64,000 bases of DNA from Sindora glabra. Taxonomy: Eukaryota > Streptophyta > Magnoliopsida > Fabales > Fabaceae. Where the stretch lies: the NCBI GenBank assembly GCA_020226215.1, contig CM035236.1:47801057-47865056 (forward strand), in the 5' to 3' direction. Below the pieces are notes generated by a model, which saw only the letters and a program-made list of their open reading frames with translations, made no database searches and was not told the DNA's origin. The position numbers and the translations under genes were made by a program. Below are positions 49,594 through 60,239 of this stretch, one piece after another. Positions within the stretch are counted from its first letter, which is position 1. Each line of letters starts with the position of its first letter.

Positions 49594-50602
49594 GTCAAAG
49601 GCTTAACATTACTTTCCTTCTATCTTTCATAAATTAACACTTGTTAAGGACACCATCAAAAGTAACTTTTTAATCAAATTGCCAAGGTTTACTTAGTAAG
49701 AGATGACAAGCATGTATAGGGATAACATCATAAAGTATTTCATCATGGTATTTCCCAATAAAGAATGACACTATCACTTACTTGATCACCTTCATTTTCT
49801 ACTATCATTTAACCATTGTAATTTGTATAAAGTGAGATGTTGCGAAATAAGCAAATTCAACTTCTTTATCAAAATAATACTAGCCACATTTGCATAACTA
49901 CTACTATCTATGATGATATTGTACATTTTACTATTTCAAGATCATAACCCTCTCGTAAAATATTTACCACAAATATGACCTTTTGCAAAGTATTTGAAGC
50001 ATTTGATATTAAGATGTCTTTGAGGTTCTTTAACTTCCTTTTTTCCCTTAAGGTCTTCACCTCTCGATTTAGAAGAAGATTCTTTGTTATATTTGTTCCA
50101 TTTATCTTCTTTTTTGTCATTCTATCCTATATCTTCCATGAGTAACATGAATGTAAGTAATGCTTAGAAGAACTCTTTCTCTTGAATTGCCTTTCCACTT
50201 TTATAGCCATATGCACCATAACCTCTATGTTTTCATAGTGTTGTAGTTCAAACATATTAGAAATTTCCTTATTCAAGCTATAAAAAAATCTAGTTATAGT
50301 TGTTTGTTGTTATCTTCAACATTAGCTTAACTTAACAAGCTTCTGTTAGGTTTCACATATATTATGTAATGTAGTAGAAAGTAGATTTTTCAAAATCATG
50401 TAATGTGAAACCTTTCCAAAGATTAATGTGTAGGGACATAAATTAAAAATTAAAGATTATCTCTTGGAGTACAAATCCAAATCATGAGCACAATCAAGTG
50501 ATAGTGCCTTTACAATATCCACACGAAGCGAATAATGACTTCTCAACCTCCATGAACCTATTGGGATTCATCTCTCACATAAAAAGGGAAAGGTTTAGTA
50601 TG
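49594..50602 (-). pseudogene. Gypsy G protease and gag zinc-knuckle remnant
   Basis: Protease: the minus-strand reading IIDSSSYANVAS, then LIKKLNLLISQH and LYKLQWLND (about 49780-49915), matches the plant Gypsy block 'VIIDGGSCTNVAS...YKLQWLND'. Two glycines are serine and the cysteine is tyrosine. Zinc knuckle (about 49955-50010): IKCFKYFAKGHICGKYF corresponds to CFKCxGxGHIxxxC, with two cysteines changed to tyrosine. The lysine-rich linker between gag and knuckle is open at 49990-50120. Confidence 0.83.
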
Positions 50603-50606
50603 GCTT

Positions 50607-51953
50607 TGTAGGATGTTTTGTACGGTTTTGCTAATGATGAATTTTTTGATTTTCATGCATGAACAATAAAGCTAAAGGCATGCATCTTTCCTAGTCTTAC
50701 TAGAATAATCACAACTAATCTTAATCCTACTCAACCACTAATACCTTATCTCTAATATAGTGAGAGTGAGGAGAGATAAGGTTTATCCATTAGTTATTTA
50801 ATATTACTTTAATATTAATAACTAAATATTATTAGATAATAATATTATCTCATAATATATTTATCTAATATCAAATTGTATGATAATTTGATATTACTTT
50901 ATTATTATATAATATCACATAATATAATATAAAATATATATTACATGAATAATAATATATATACATTATTACTTTGATAATATATATATAAAATAACAAG
51001 CCCAATTAATAAGTTTTTAGTCTAACTAAAAACTAATTAATCACTGTCTCATTCTTGCTCCTTTTGTGTGACCTTATAGGTTCTTACTATGTTGACAATG
51101 ACCTATCATTGGACCATAGATAGTGAGCAATATCTAGTAATACATGACTACCACCTAAGTAGTAAGAATGTTTATGATTTAACATCCACCTAATGTGTGA
51201 TCAACATTTTGCATCACAGTCCCTTTTATAATGATATCCAAATCGAATTGGAGGTATGGAGTATGTCATTCTTGTCAATGTTTAATTTATATTTCTTGAT
51301 ACTGAGTGAACTAAAATAAATAATTAATATCACATATTGATCTAGTTGAGCATAGCTATAGATTTCTAAGTTTTACTCAATCAAGGGTCTAAGGATATCT
51401 TTCATTTATACAAGAGTAACAAAATCCTATCTACACTATTCATATCTCTTTGTATGATTCATGACACATGCAATCAATGACTTACATGTCATCCCAATTA
51501 AAGATGACACATGATGGCATCAAAGTGTGTGACCCTTCATATAAGGAACCGTAGTGACTTCAAGTTAAATGACTACGTATATTATGGTCACATGAGAATA
51601 AATAATGACACATGTCTATCTATGTAGTATTCTTATAGCGAGTCAGTCCAGTACATCTGTTCATTAACAATGTACTCATATAATAACTTGATATCATATA
51701 TCCATAAGTCATAATCATCATTCACTATACATGATGTCTCAATATATTATTATTGTCCCTTTTACAATAATATTTGACTATGGACATTTTAGGAATAGCA
51801 AAATTATTCTGGGGATAATTATTATATTTAAGTTATAAATTGTATAAAAATAAAATAAAATAAAATATAATAATTGTATTGCCTAAAAAAAACTTAATAC
51901 ATTGTGCATTATTACAATTATCTTATGATTAGCTCTTAAAACATACACCAACA
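50607..51953 (-). mobile_element. solo LTR C (A/B family, diverged), 1347 bp
   Basis: Same orientation as LTR A: the right end is AAACATACACCAACA and the left end is TGTAGGATG. The flank GCTTT follows at 51954-51958 and precedes at 50603-50607 (sharing one T), a target duplication. Internal order matches LTR A, e.g. 'cttgctccttttgtgtgacc', 'ttcttactatgttgacaatg' and 'ggaaccgtagtgacttcaag'. It interrupts the gag of Gypsy G. Confidence 0.8.
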
Positions 51954-52320
51954 GCTTTATCTCCTTATGGTATTCTTCAACACTCTTGGAACTATATGTA
52001 AAGCTTAGTAATTGGCAAATGTCTTTATGATAGCTACTAGGAATTAACCTCTTCCTTATAATAAACTTTAAATCTTCCTAAGTGTGAATAGGTTTTTCTT
52101 TATTTTTCTACACATTTATCATGAATTGGTTTCACTAAATAATAACATATTCAAAAAATTCAATAAATTAAAGTTTTATCTTATTCTCATTTAAATAATT
52201 ATGGCAATCAAAGAATAACTCCATCTTTTTTTTCCACTTTAGGTGTGCATTCGAATAATTTTTCCCTTGGAATAAAGGGATCTTCATCTTGATATTGTCA
52301 AGTTTATCATCCACTTCTTC
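51954..52320 (-). pseudogene. Gypsy G gag remnant (retrotransposon gag domain)
   Basis: The minus-strand reading, over frame changes, gives KIPLFQGKNYSNAHLKWKKK then MELFFDCHNY, later KPIHTWEDLKFIIRKRLIPS and SYHKDICQLL, and SKSVEEYHKEIK. This is the conserved order of the plant Gypsy gag domain ('KIPxFQGKxDPxAYLEWExKxExxF...TWxELKxxMRxRFxP...SVEEYxxE'). It continues on the far side of LTR C. Confidence 0.85.
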
Positions 52321-54005
52321 CTTTCTTTACCTATCTTCTCCTTTCCTTTCATCTTTCCTCTTATTTATTTTTCTCTTACCTTTCCTGTCATCTTTTCTTC
52401 TTTCTTCCTTCATTCCACCTTTTCTTCCTTTACTTCCATTAGATAAGCTTGAACCCTTACTACCTCGTTTGTCACTATCTCTTTCTTCTTCATCAAGTTG
52501 TCTCTCATTATGTTTTCTTTTTATTCTTCTAACTCTCTCATTAATCCTTTTAAATTATTCTTCTTAACTTTTCCTAATTGTTCCTCAATCATCCTTATTA
52601 TATATTATTCTTCACATTACTTCTTAACATCCTTACCAAGATTTTTTTTGTAAAAAAATGTTAGATAAATAATAGGACCTTATGAGAGTATACTCCTTAC
52701 TTGAGTTTGAGGCACTCCACTCCTATTTGCACACTAAGTAAAGTTTTTTCCTTTAAATAATCTCACACATTTTTACCTTTTACCATTCTTATCTTTCCCT
52801 TTTGATGGTTTTTTAGGTTCTAAGTGACATTGCTAATAAGATTCAATAAGTGTAACAAATAATTTTACTTAAAAAAGGACTAAAGAATTAAAGGACTAAT
52901 AGGAACACTTGGAATTTAAGAAAGGAAAACACAAAAGAAGAACCAAAAACACAAAATAAACAACGAAGAAATAAGATTAAGGACTAAAAGATTGTTGGAT
53001 AATGGAAGATTATGATATATGAAAAAAGTAATGAAAAGCTTAACTCAAAATGAAAAGTTCAAAGATGAAATAGAATATACAAGGATGAATTAAGGCATGT
53101 AATTGAGTAACTAACTTCTTTGACAAATAATTTCCCCCTTTTAGGGTTTTTTTTATTTTTCTTTCACTTTGATCTTTCTTTGTTTGTTTCTTTGATTTTC
53201 ACTTTTGATCTTGCTTTTTTTCCCTTAATTTTGATTCACTTTTCATTTAATTTCCTTTTCATTTTTCTTTGATTAATACCCTAAATAATCATATAACACA
53301 TTTGCCATTTAGTAAAATAAGGTAAAAGGGTAACTTATAAATAAATATCACAATCAGAAAAGAGTACTTGGGTATGATAGCCTGAAGTAGCCTCTGCCTT
53401 GCAACATTTAGGTACTAGACTTGAGTACTAAATAATTTGTTTAAAGTATTCTAATGCTAGATTCAAGTACCATGAGTTTAGGTGTTCTTTGCTTTCAAAT
53501 ACTTGATTACAATACTCTAGTATTAGGAAATTTTATGTAATATTCGATTAGGGTACTCAGATACTTGCAGTTGAACATTGGATTTTTAAACTTTTCACAA
53601 ATAGTTTCAATGCAAGCTTTCTAACTAATTAATTTCCAATGAAATTTAGCAAATTCAAGCATAAATTTACACATATTTAAGACATTAAAAAGCAAGAAAT
53701 AGTAATAGAATAAAGGATTAAACACAAAAACAAGCTAAAACATAAAATTAACTCACAACTCAAATCAAGGAATTTAACATAATTATGCAGAAACAACAAC
53801 AAAGGGATACAACTTAATGAACAATAAGGACTTAAATTTAAGTACAAATTTAACTAGGAATAACAAGATGAACACAAGGGTAACAAAATTAAAAGAAAAT
53901 AATAATGGAAACAACATTATAACTAGATTAGAAAAGTTCAAAATAAAAACATCAAATGAAATGCTAAGAAAAAAAGAATATAATTTGAGAATTTGGGAAA
54001 CTATT
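52321..54005 (-). other. Gypsy G gag start and leader region
   Basis: Between the conserved gag domain and the primer site. The part to about 52570 is pyrimidine-rich on the plus strand, i.e. a lysine/glutamate-rich N-terminal gag on the minus strand. Beyond that no protein is read. Between 53360 and 53570 the words 'gagtacttgggta' and 'aagtactt' recur; similar words occur inside the LTRs. Confidence 0.5.
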
Positions 54006-54018
54006 GCTCTTAATACTA
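54006..54018 (-). other. Gypsy G primer-binding site (degenerate initiator tRNA-Met)
   Basis: Minus-strand TAGTATTAAGAGC, two bases after the 5' LTR end ACATCA. Compared with TGGTATCAGAGC it has two transitions and one extra A. Confidence 0.68.
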
Positions 54019-54020
54019 AA

Positions 54021-54876
54021 TGATGTGAAATTGTAAGCATTAATACCAAATGATGTGAAATTATTACCTTTGGTACCAAATGATGTAAGTTCCCAAGGTT
54101 GGATTGTCCTAAATCTTAGAGTCAACCTAAAAAGGAAGGATAATCATGCCACATTTCAAAAAAAGAAAAAAGAAAAAATAGAAGCGATTAATGAGAAGAG
54201 ATCACACCATAAAAGATGTTGATCTTTTGACAAGTGAGATTTAATGCTATAAGAGTTGAATTAATCTTCACAAGTTTAAAGTTCTTACTAAAACTATTGG
54301 AAGGAAAAGTTTTCAAAAAGTTTTAAGATTCATAAATGCTAAAAGTTAGAATAATAAGGAATAACCCTCCTTAAATAAGTTCTTAAAGTAAAAAAGTCAA
54401 TCAGATTAATTGGGCTCTAATTTATCTAAATAAGCCCAATCTAGAAAGCTAATGAAAATAATATTAATTATTGAAATAAAGTTATCAAATAATAGGCCAA
54501 ACTAATATAAAGCTGAATGATGTCTTAAATAATAAGAAATAAGGCAAATAAACACTTGGACGTGTATTAGACTTAAAGTATTCAAGTTACACTATTTGAT
54601 TATTAAGTAGAAATCTGTACATACTCGAATATTGTATTCAAGCATTTGAATATAGAAATGAATCCAAAGCTTAGCACTCATGTACTTAGATGAAATCAAT
54701 TAAGTTGAAATACACATAACCTAAGTTCCTCTAAGTTCTTCCATCCTTACTTTTTCATGTATCTAAACTCTCTCCAAAACCCATAGAATTCCTTATTGAT
54801 CTTTTTTACCTTGACTCTTGTCATTGAGCCTTCTTGAAAGCGTGGAAGCTTTTCTTCACTATTAGAATTCATATTA
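54021..54876 (-). repeat. Gypsy G 5' LTR
   Basis: Direct repeat of 41549-42377. It contains the same partial copy of the integrase C-terminus (minus-strand GSMTRVKVKKINKEFYGFWR near 54760-54835), which shows that the LTR starts inside the coding region. It also has an extra tandem copy of 'taccaaatgatgtgaaatt' at its left end (54040-54085). Confidence 0.87.
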
Positions 54877-54881
54877 TTTTA

Positions 54882-55214
54882 GATAATGATTTAGTCCAAA
54901 ATTGATATGTAAACTTTTTACATTTCCTATAAAGGAGCTTTAATTGCTTTTTTGGATGATGATTATGAAAAAAAAATCAATGTTTTAAGTTTTTACACTA
55001 ACTTATATGAAACTTTAGACATAAATTATTTTTTAAAATTAACGTAGTTAGTTTCTAACTATTTTCTAGCTATTGTAAAAAATAACACTGTGTCAATATA
55101 GACATTAGTCATAATTAATTTTTATCATCTTAAATTTTTATATAATTTTAAAAATACCATCATATCAAGATAAACATTAATAATAATGGTAACTAACACC
55201 CATTTTTAGTATTC
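54882..55214. other. right flank of Gypsy G: end of the CACTA-like element
   Basis: Contains 'gaaaaaaaaatcaatgtttt' followed by 'aagtttttac', the counterpart of a phrase near 40300, and several 'acattag' words. It ends in 'ggtaactaacacccattttt' followed by 'agtattc', proposed above as a mutated CACTA terminus. Confidence 0.4.
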
Positions 55215-55492
55215 TTATATCCCAATTCATACTTTAACTTTAATTGTGGAAACCATAGACTATTAAAAATGCTTCAAAATTTTGCTTAAAACCTAAAAAC
55301 TTAACTTTCAAGTTTTGGTATATCCAAAGACTAATAAGAACAAAACAAATTTAAAATAAAAAATATAAGTTTTTACAATATGATTTAGGAATATATTAAG
55401 ATATAATTTACTTTAAACACATTCTTTCTCAAAATAACCTTGAGCAAAAATGAGAGAAACAATTGAATTAAAGACATAGCAAAAACATTAAA

Positions 55493-55635
55493 TGATTTAT
55501 TAATTGGTAATTAGTTTGAGTTGGGCTAAGATGAGTCTTAGGTTTATTGTAATCTTATTCTTGGACAAACTTTATGATAAATATATGTTCCTGCCTCATT
55601 ATATAACATAGCTTCATAAACTACTTTAATTAACA
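55493..55635 (+). repeat. putative short 5' LTR of Copia-3
   Basis: The right end, TTAATTAACA, abuts the primer-binding site. The left end is guessed at TGATTTATTAATTGG. The partner LTR is outside the window, so the length (about 143 bases) is unproven. Confidence 0.35.
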
Positions 55636-55647
55636 TGATATCAGAGC
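55636..55647 (+). other. Copia-3 primer-binding site (initiator tRNA-Met)
   Basis: TGATATCAGAGC differs from TGGTATCAGAGC by one G-to-A change. Confidence 0.78.
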
Positions 55648-56389
55648 CTCTTACATTTAGGTATTTTTTTTTCCTAAATAAAAAACTCAGCCTTATCTTC
55701 TTCCTCTCTATTTCTTTTCTATTTTTTATGCATAAATAAGTGAAAAAGGTGATGATAGTGACCTAAGGTTGCTAGTTTATTGAACATAGATCTTGGATTT
55801 TTTATTGTAAAGAGAACATAATGTTTCATGTAAAGCACCTGCTATTCGATGCAATTGAAGGCACTTCATTGGGTTTTTTTGGTGATCTAGGTTAATATAC
55901 TGGTAAATCGATGACCATTGATAATCTTTGATCAACACCTGTATAACACATGTGGCATCTTCAAAAGTGTGTGAGCATCACGCATAGATAACTTTTCTGA
56001 TATATGGCAACATATGAGCCATCATCCAATGATATTTTTTTTTTGTTACAGCTTTTCCAACAAGTTTTGGACAACCCTATGAGTTTAATTTTATGGTTTA
56101 TGGATCCAACCTTATTTTTTTTAATTTTTATTAATAATTTTAAAGGTTTTTTCAATTAATCCTTTAGGATTCTTTTATCAGGGGGTATTATTGATTTTAA
56201 TTTTGACTAAAACAATAAAGAGTCAATTCTATTGGTATGTGATGAGTCTAGTAAGGATGGAAAAGAAGATTCCATTAGTAATTCAGTGTAAGAAATTGAA
56301 GATAATTACAATATAAATATGTTAAAAAGTGAGTATGTTAAATATTTATAGTTTTAGACCTATTGGTAGCTGCCACTTACTTAATCTAC
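55648..56389 (+). other. Copia-3 leader and decayed gag region
   Basis: This is the expected place of gag, but I cannot read a convincing gag domain in any frame. A minus-strand open stretch at 55961-56155 has no known motif. Confidence 0.4.
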
Positions 56390-57085
56390 TATTAAATTAC
56401 TTTAGACAAGTAACCTTGTTGCATGTTTCTCCCATCCAATTCTAGGTAAGTTATAATTCTAGTGTTATTGATCATTTGATAAGTCATACATGTATCTTGT
56501 CCTCTTTTATATCCACTCCTTTCTTACTTCTTACTTAAGCTAATAGGTCTAGTGCCTCTATTATTGGATATGGTATGGTGAATATTACTCTTAACATATC
56601 CTTATCTAAAGTGTTATGTCATCTAAACTTTTCATTCATTCTACTTTCAGTTAGTTAACTACCACATGCCTATAATTATGATATTTTCTTTTTTCCAAGA
56701 TATTGTATATTTCAAGATCATTTAATGAAGAAAATTTTTAGTAGGGGATATGAATTTAATGGATTATATTATCTTAAAGAAAAAGTTTCTTAGCCAATTG
56801 CTACTACTGATACTGTCACTTCGCATTAACTATACTATTGCTTAAGTTATCAATCCTTATTGTCCTTAAAGGAATTGTGTTTAAACTTAGGTTCTCTTTT
56901 TAATTTGGATTGTGAGTTATGTCAATTTGCCAAAATCCATCATTCATCTTATGTTTCTCGAGTTAGTAAGTATGTTTTATCCTTATTTATGTTAATCTAT
57001 TATAATGTTTAGAGCCTTTGCCCAATCATTTGTAAGTTTAGTTTTCTTTATTTGTTACTTTTGTTTATTATTGTTCTAGAGTTAT
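56390..57085 (+). pseudogene. Copia-3 protease, pre-integrase and first part of integrase
   Basis: Protease: YNSSVIDHLISHTCILSSF corresponds to the usual 'DSGATDHMT' loop with Asp and Gly changed. Then IIGYGMVNITLNISLSKVL, FSFILLSVSQL-like text and GLYYLKEK give the standard protease-to-zinc-finger link. The zinc region has YQSLLSLKELCLNLGSLF and CELCQFAKIHHSSYVSR. The core begins FVTFVYYCSRV, where the family has FVTFVDDYSRV. At this point (57085) the frame is interrupted by solo LTR E and resumes at 59898. Confidence 0.82.
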
Positions 57086-59897
57086 TATAATATTCTAAGA
57101 AATATTATAGAAAAAATTCAAATAGGAAATCCCCTTAATTAAAAACCTAATAATGTAATTAGGTAAAATTCAAATAGATCAAAAAAGAAATTTGGACATA
57201 CATATAACTAGAATTTTTATAGGAATTTTAATGGGTATTAGTATGGGTCAAAATATATTTAAAAATCCAAAAATAAGTTTGGGAAAATTTTAGAAAGTTC
57301 CAATAGAATTTTAAACTCGGGTAGGCTAAAAATTAAGAAAATGGACTTAACTTGGTCCATTTGGTGTGGTATTAGGTTGGTTTGGCCTAATTTTTTTAAA
57401 GGTTTAAATCTAGTTTCTAAGGCAAAAAAACATGGGCCAAACTTTTAAAAGAAGCTAAGGGCATGAGTGAAAAAAAGAGGAAAAACTAGGGGATTTTTGT
57501 TAAAGGTTTCTCTAGAAATTTTAATATTATTTTATTTATAAAAAATTTGATAAAAATATTAAATTTTTAGCTATGAAACTATGCACCATCTTTACTTAAA
57601 AATTACACATGAATTTTTATTTAAAACAAAAATTAAGGATTTTTTAAATGGTAATTTAATACCATTTTAATTTGAATTCTTTTAGAACATTTTTACCCAT
57701 TTTCCTATTCTTTTTCTCCATTCTTTTGCACAAGCAACTGTGTCTTCATTCACTTCTTACTAAGGTTTTCCAATTAATTTTCTTGTACAAAAAAATTTTC
57801 GAAGAGCTTTCCCCACAAAAACCTTGAAGGTAAACATATTTTCTTCTTTTTTTCTTCATGTTTTAATAGAAAATTATTCTCTAAACTTTCTAAAATGGTT
57901 TTATTATTTTGGTTAGAGTTTAGCTACCTTTAGTGAGTACTAAGCATATTACAAGGTTTAAAAATTCAAGGAAGTGGCAACTGCTTCTTTTTCTTTAGAA
58001 TTTTCCTATGGAAATGATAAATAGGGTGATTAATAATGATGTTGTTATGATTTTCGTGTGTGGCCATGTATAGAGATATGGTTTTAATTTTGTACCCTTT
58101 GAATGTTGTTTGATGATATTAGGATGTTATTGGGTTAATAAAATTAGTGGAAAGGGTTCCACTAAAATAGATTGATAGATGATCCTAAGGATTTACTTGG
58201 AGGTTATAGAAATCTAAAGGGAAGTTTAGGTACCCCATTATAGAAGGAGTTAGAAATTGTTAAAAATTTAACTCTTATTATTTTTATATTTTTAATAGTG
58301 TTATAATGAGTTTAAAAATTTTTTGGAATATTTTAGAAATGTGAAAAGTGAATGTCATAAGCTTAGGAGGAAGGGAGCCAAAAAATAGGATGCTGGTAAT
58401 TTTGCTTGTGTTGTTAAGGTATTAGGTACCCAAATAATTAATAAAAATTATGAAAAGTGTCATCCTTACCCTTCCATATGTTAGGAAACATATGGTCAAA
58501 TTTGGTGGCATTTGAAGTTCATTTAGTTATCCAAAAAAATTTTCTATTTCAAATGCTCAAATGCAATCCTAATTCTAAACCCTCACAAAAATAGGATTAT
58601 TTGACCGCCCAAACCATAAAATTTTTAAGATGTAATTAATTTATATGGTTACTAGCATGTTGGTAGGCTTATATAAAAATTTCATGATTTATGGAAGTGC
58701 TTTGAATATTAAAAGGCCCTTCCATTACATGACACTCCATGCAGGCCCTATTTTGAAAGTATGCTTTCACCTCTATGTGAATAGTATCAAGGAATCATAA
58801 TTTTGTAACATAATTGACCTTTGATGATTCATAATGGATTAGTAATACTTTATAAGTCTTAGAAAAAAATTTTGTGAAATTTTGAATGAGTTTGAGTAGG
58901 GAAAATGGAGTTTACTCATGAATACCTTTTATAGCCTGATAAGGCTTTTAAGCTAGTGAACTATGTTTTGAATTGATATCATACACTTGATAGCCAAATT
59001 GCCTTTAGTCTTGAGACATTCATTTGCCATATTTTTTGTTAGAAAATTTGATAGAACATTTATGGCTAAGTTAGTACTTATACCTTACCCATTGAGGAAG
59101 TGTTTATATGCCTTAAAAGGCAATTGGAAATCAATAATGCCTATAATGGCTTGACACTTATTTATAATGTGTGGGTAAATATGCATCCTTCATATGACTT
59201 ATTCCTAAATTGGAAAGGTATAAGGTAAAACCAAAGTTATAAGGGGGGAGGGATATATGGTAGAATTGAAGTTATAAAGGAGAAACCTAAGTATTAATTG
59301 TAGACATCTAGCTTGATAATTTAAATAAGCACATTTTAAAGAAAATATTATCAAGAATTTATTATGTGATGACTGTTTAAATGTATCAATATATATTTGA
59401 TCTTTTATTGTGAAAACTCTAGAAAAAAAAGGAAAATAGCCATTCACTAAGCAATTTCAATACTCATACTCATGTTTATAATTGATTTTGTAGATATTGA
59501 TTATGGTCCCAATAAGACAAATTGAGATATGTACTAGATTCTTTCCTTGCTCCACAAAGGTGTGCCAAAAGAATTGTTTATGAGATAATTTGGTTTATTT
59601 GGTGAGATGTACTCCTCCTTAAAATGTTATGTATGTACTAATAATAGCATATTTTATATGCTTTCCAAACTTATGTATATATTTCCTTTATTACACGTAT
59701 AAATATAAATTAGTTTTCTGCCATGTTTGTGTGTTCCTATACTTATATAACCATAAATATTTTTCCTATTATATATAATAGTAGAAATGGTAAGAAATTT
59801 GTAAAGTGTGAAGGCTTGTAAAGGTATGTAACAAATGAATCTACATTAATTAGATTTCTTTATGCTAATCATAATAGTTAAAAATCGGGTTGTGATA
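57086..59897 (+). mobile_element. solo LTR E, 2812 bp, inserted in Copia-3 integrase
   Basis: Begins TATAATATTCTAAG and ends ATCGGGTTGTGATA. Changing the mutated ends to TG...CA gives the TGTAATATCC...GTGACA pattern common in long Gypsy LTRs. Flanks GTTAT (57081-57085) and GTGAC (59898-59902) occupy the same Val-Thr codons of the integrase, which reads CSRV before the block and VTSFYLIKNHLELF after it; thus they are a decayed target duplication. No coding sequence is found in 2.8 kb. It is related to LTR F by its start and by the 'ggcttgtaaaggtat' phrase near its end. Confidence 0.83.
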
Positions 59898-60235
59898 GTG
59901 ACTTCATTTTATTTAATAAAAAATCATTTAGAGTTATTTAAGATCTTTTGTACCTCTCATGCTAAAGTTTTGAATCAATCTAAAACATCTATACATTATT
60001 TGCACAGCAACAATGCTAAAGAATTTTTTTAGGCACAATTTGCATCTTATTTATCCTAATATGGAATAATTCATTAGTCTTCTTAGACAATTATTCTACA
60101 ATAAAATGGAGTAGCTGAATGCAAGAATGCTCACTTAATAGAAGTTTGACATGTTTTATTATTTCTACTAAAAGTGCCTAAAATTTTTTTAGGCTAATAT
60201 TATTTCTATAACCTATTTTTGATCAATTTGTAGGC
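59898..60235 (+). pseudogene. Copia-3 integrase, second part
   Basis: Reads VTSFYLIKNHLELFKIFC, HAKVLNQSKTSIHYLHSNN followed by AKEFF (the SDNAKEF site with Asp changed to Asn), then NGVAECKNAHLIEV and LLFLLKVPKIF. A TAA (60102-60104) replaces the second glutamine of the PQQNG motif. Sequence recognisable as pol ends at about 60235. Confidence 0.83.
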
Positions 60236-60239
60236 TTTA

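Larger units (their letters stand above)
41549..54876 (-). mobile_element. Ty3/Gypsy retrotransposon G, split by solo LTRs F(+D), B and C
   Basis: LTRs at 41549-42377 and 54021-54876 are direct repeats with TGAT...ATCA type ends and a perfect 5-base duplication TTTTA (41544-41548 and 54877-54881). A degenerate initiator tRNA-Met primer site lies two bases inside the right LTR on the minus strand. Minus-strand coding order is gag with zinc knuckle, protease, reverse transcriptase, RNase H, integrase, which is the Gypsy order. The integrase C-terminus reads into the 3' LTR by about 130 bases. Three younger insertions interrupt it (43306-46168, 47937-49588, 50607-51953). Removing them leaves about 7.5 kb. 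All coding parts are broken. Confidence 0.92.
29686..55214 (-). mobile_element. CACTA-like (En/Spm) DNA transposon, split by nested retroelements
   Basis: The left end reads CACTACTACAATAATTTTTT followed by CTTTTAGTAGCAAC, a typical CACTA terminus. A plausible mutated right end at about 55188-55214 reads, inverted, ATACTAAAAATGGG then TGTTAGTTACC. Between them lie minus-strand remnants of the plant transposase (Ptta/En/Spm) domain and of a DUF4218-like region, in the order expected for CACTA elements, and a right-hand region rich in short palindromes typical of CACTA subterminal repeats. Removing solo LTR A, solo LTR H1 and the Gypsy element leaves about 9 kb, a normal CACTA size. No matching 3-base target duplication is visible (aac versus tta), so the right end is uncertain and two separate elements remain possible. 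Confidence 0.5.

Noticed and set aside
52289..52567. Ser/Leu/Pro-rich plus-strand frame of 92 residues
   Set aside because: It is the antisense of the lysine/glutamate-rich gag N-terminus of Gypsy G; the pyrimidine-rich strand merely lacks stops.
53783..54079. 98-residue minus-strand frame
   Set aside because: It covers the Gypsy primer-binding site and the edge of the 5' LTR, so it is not a gene.
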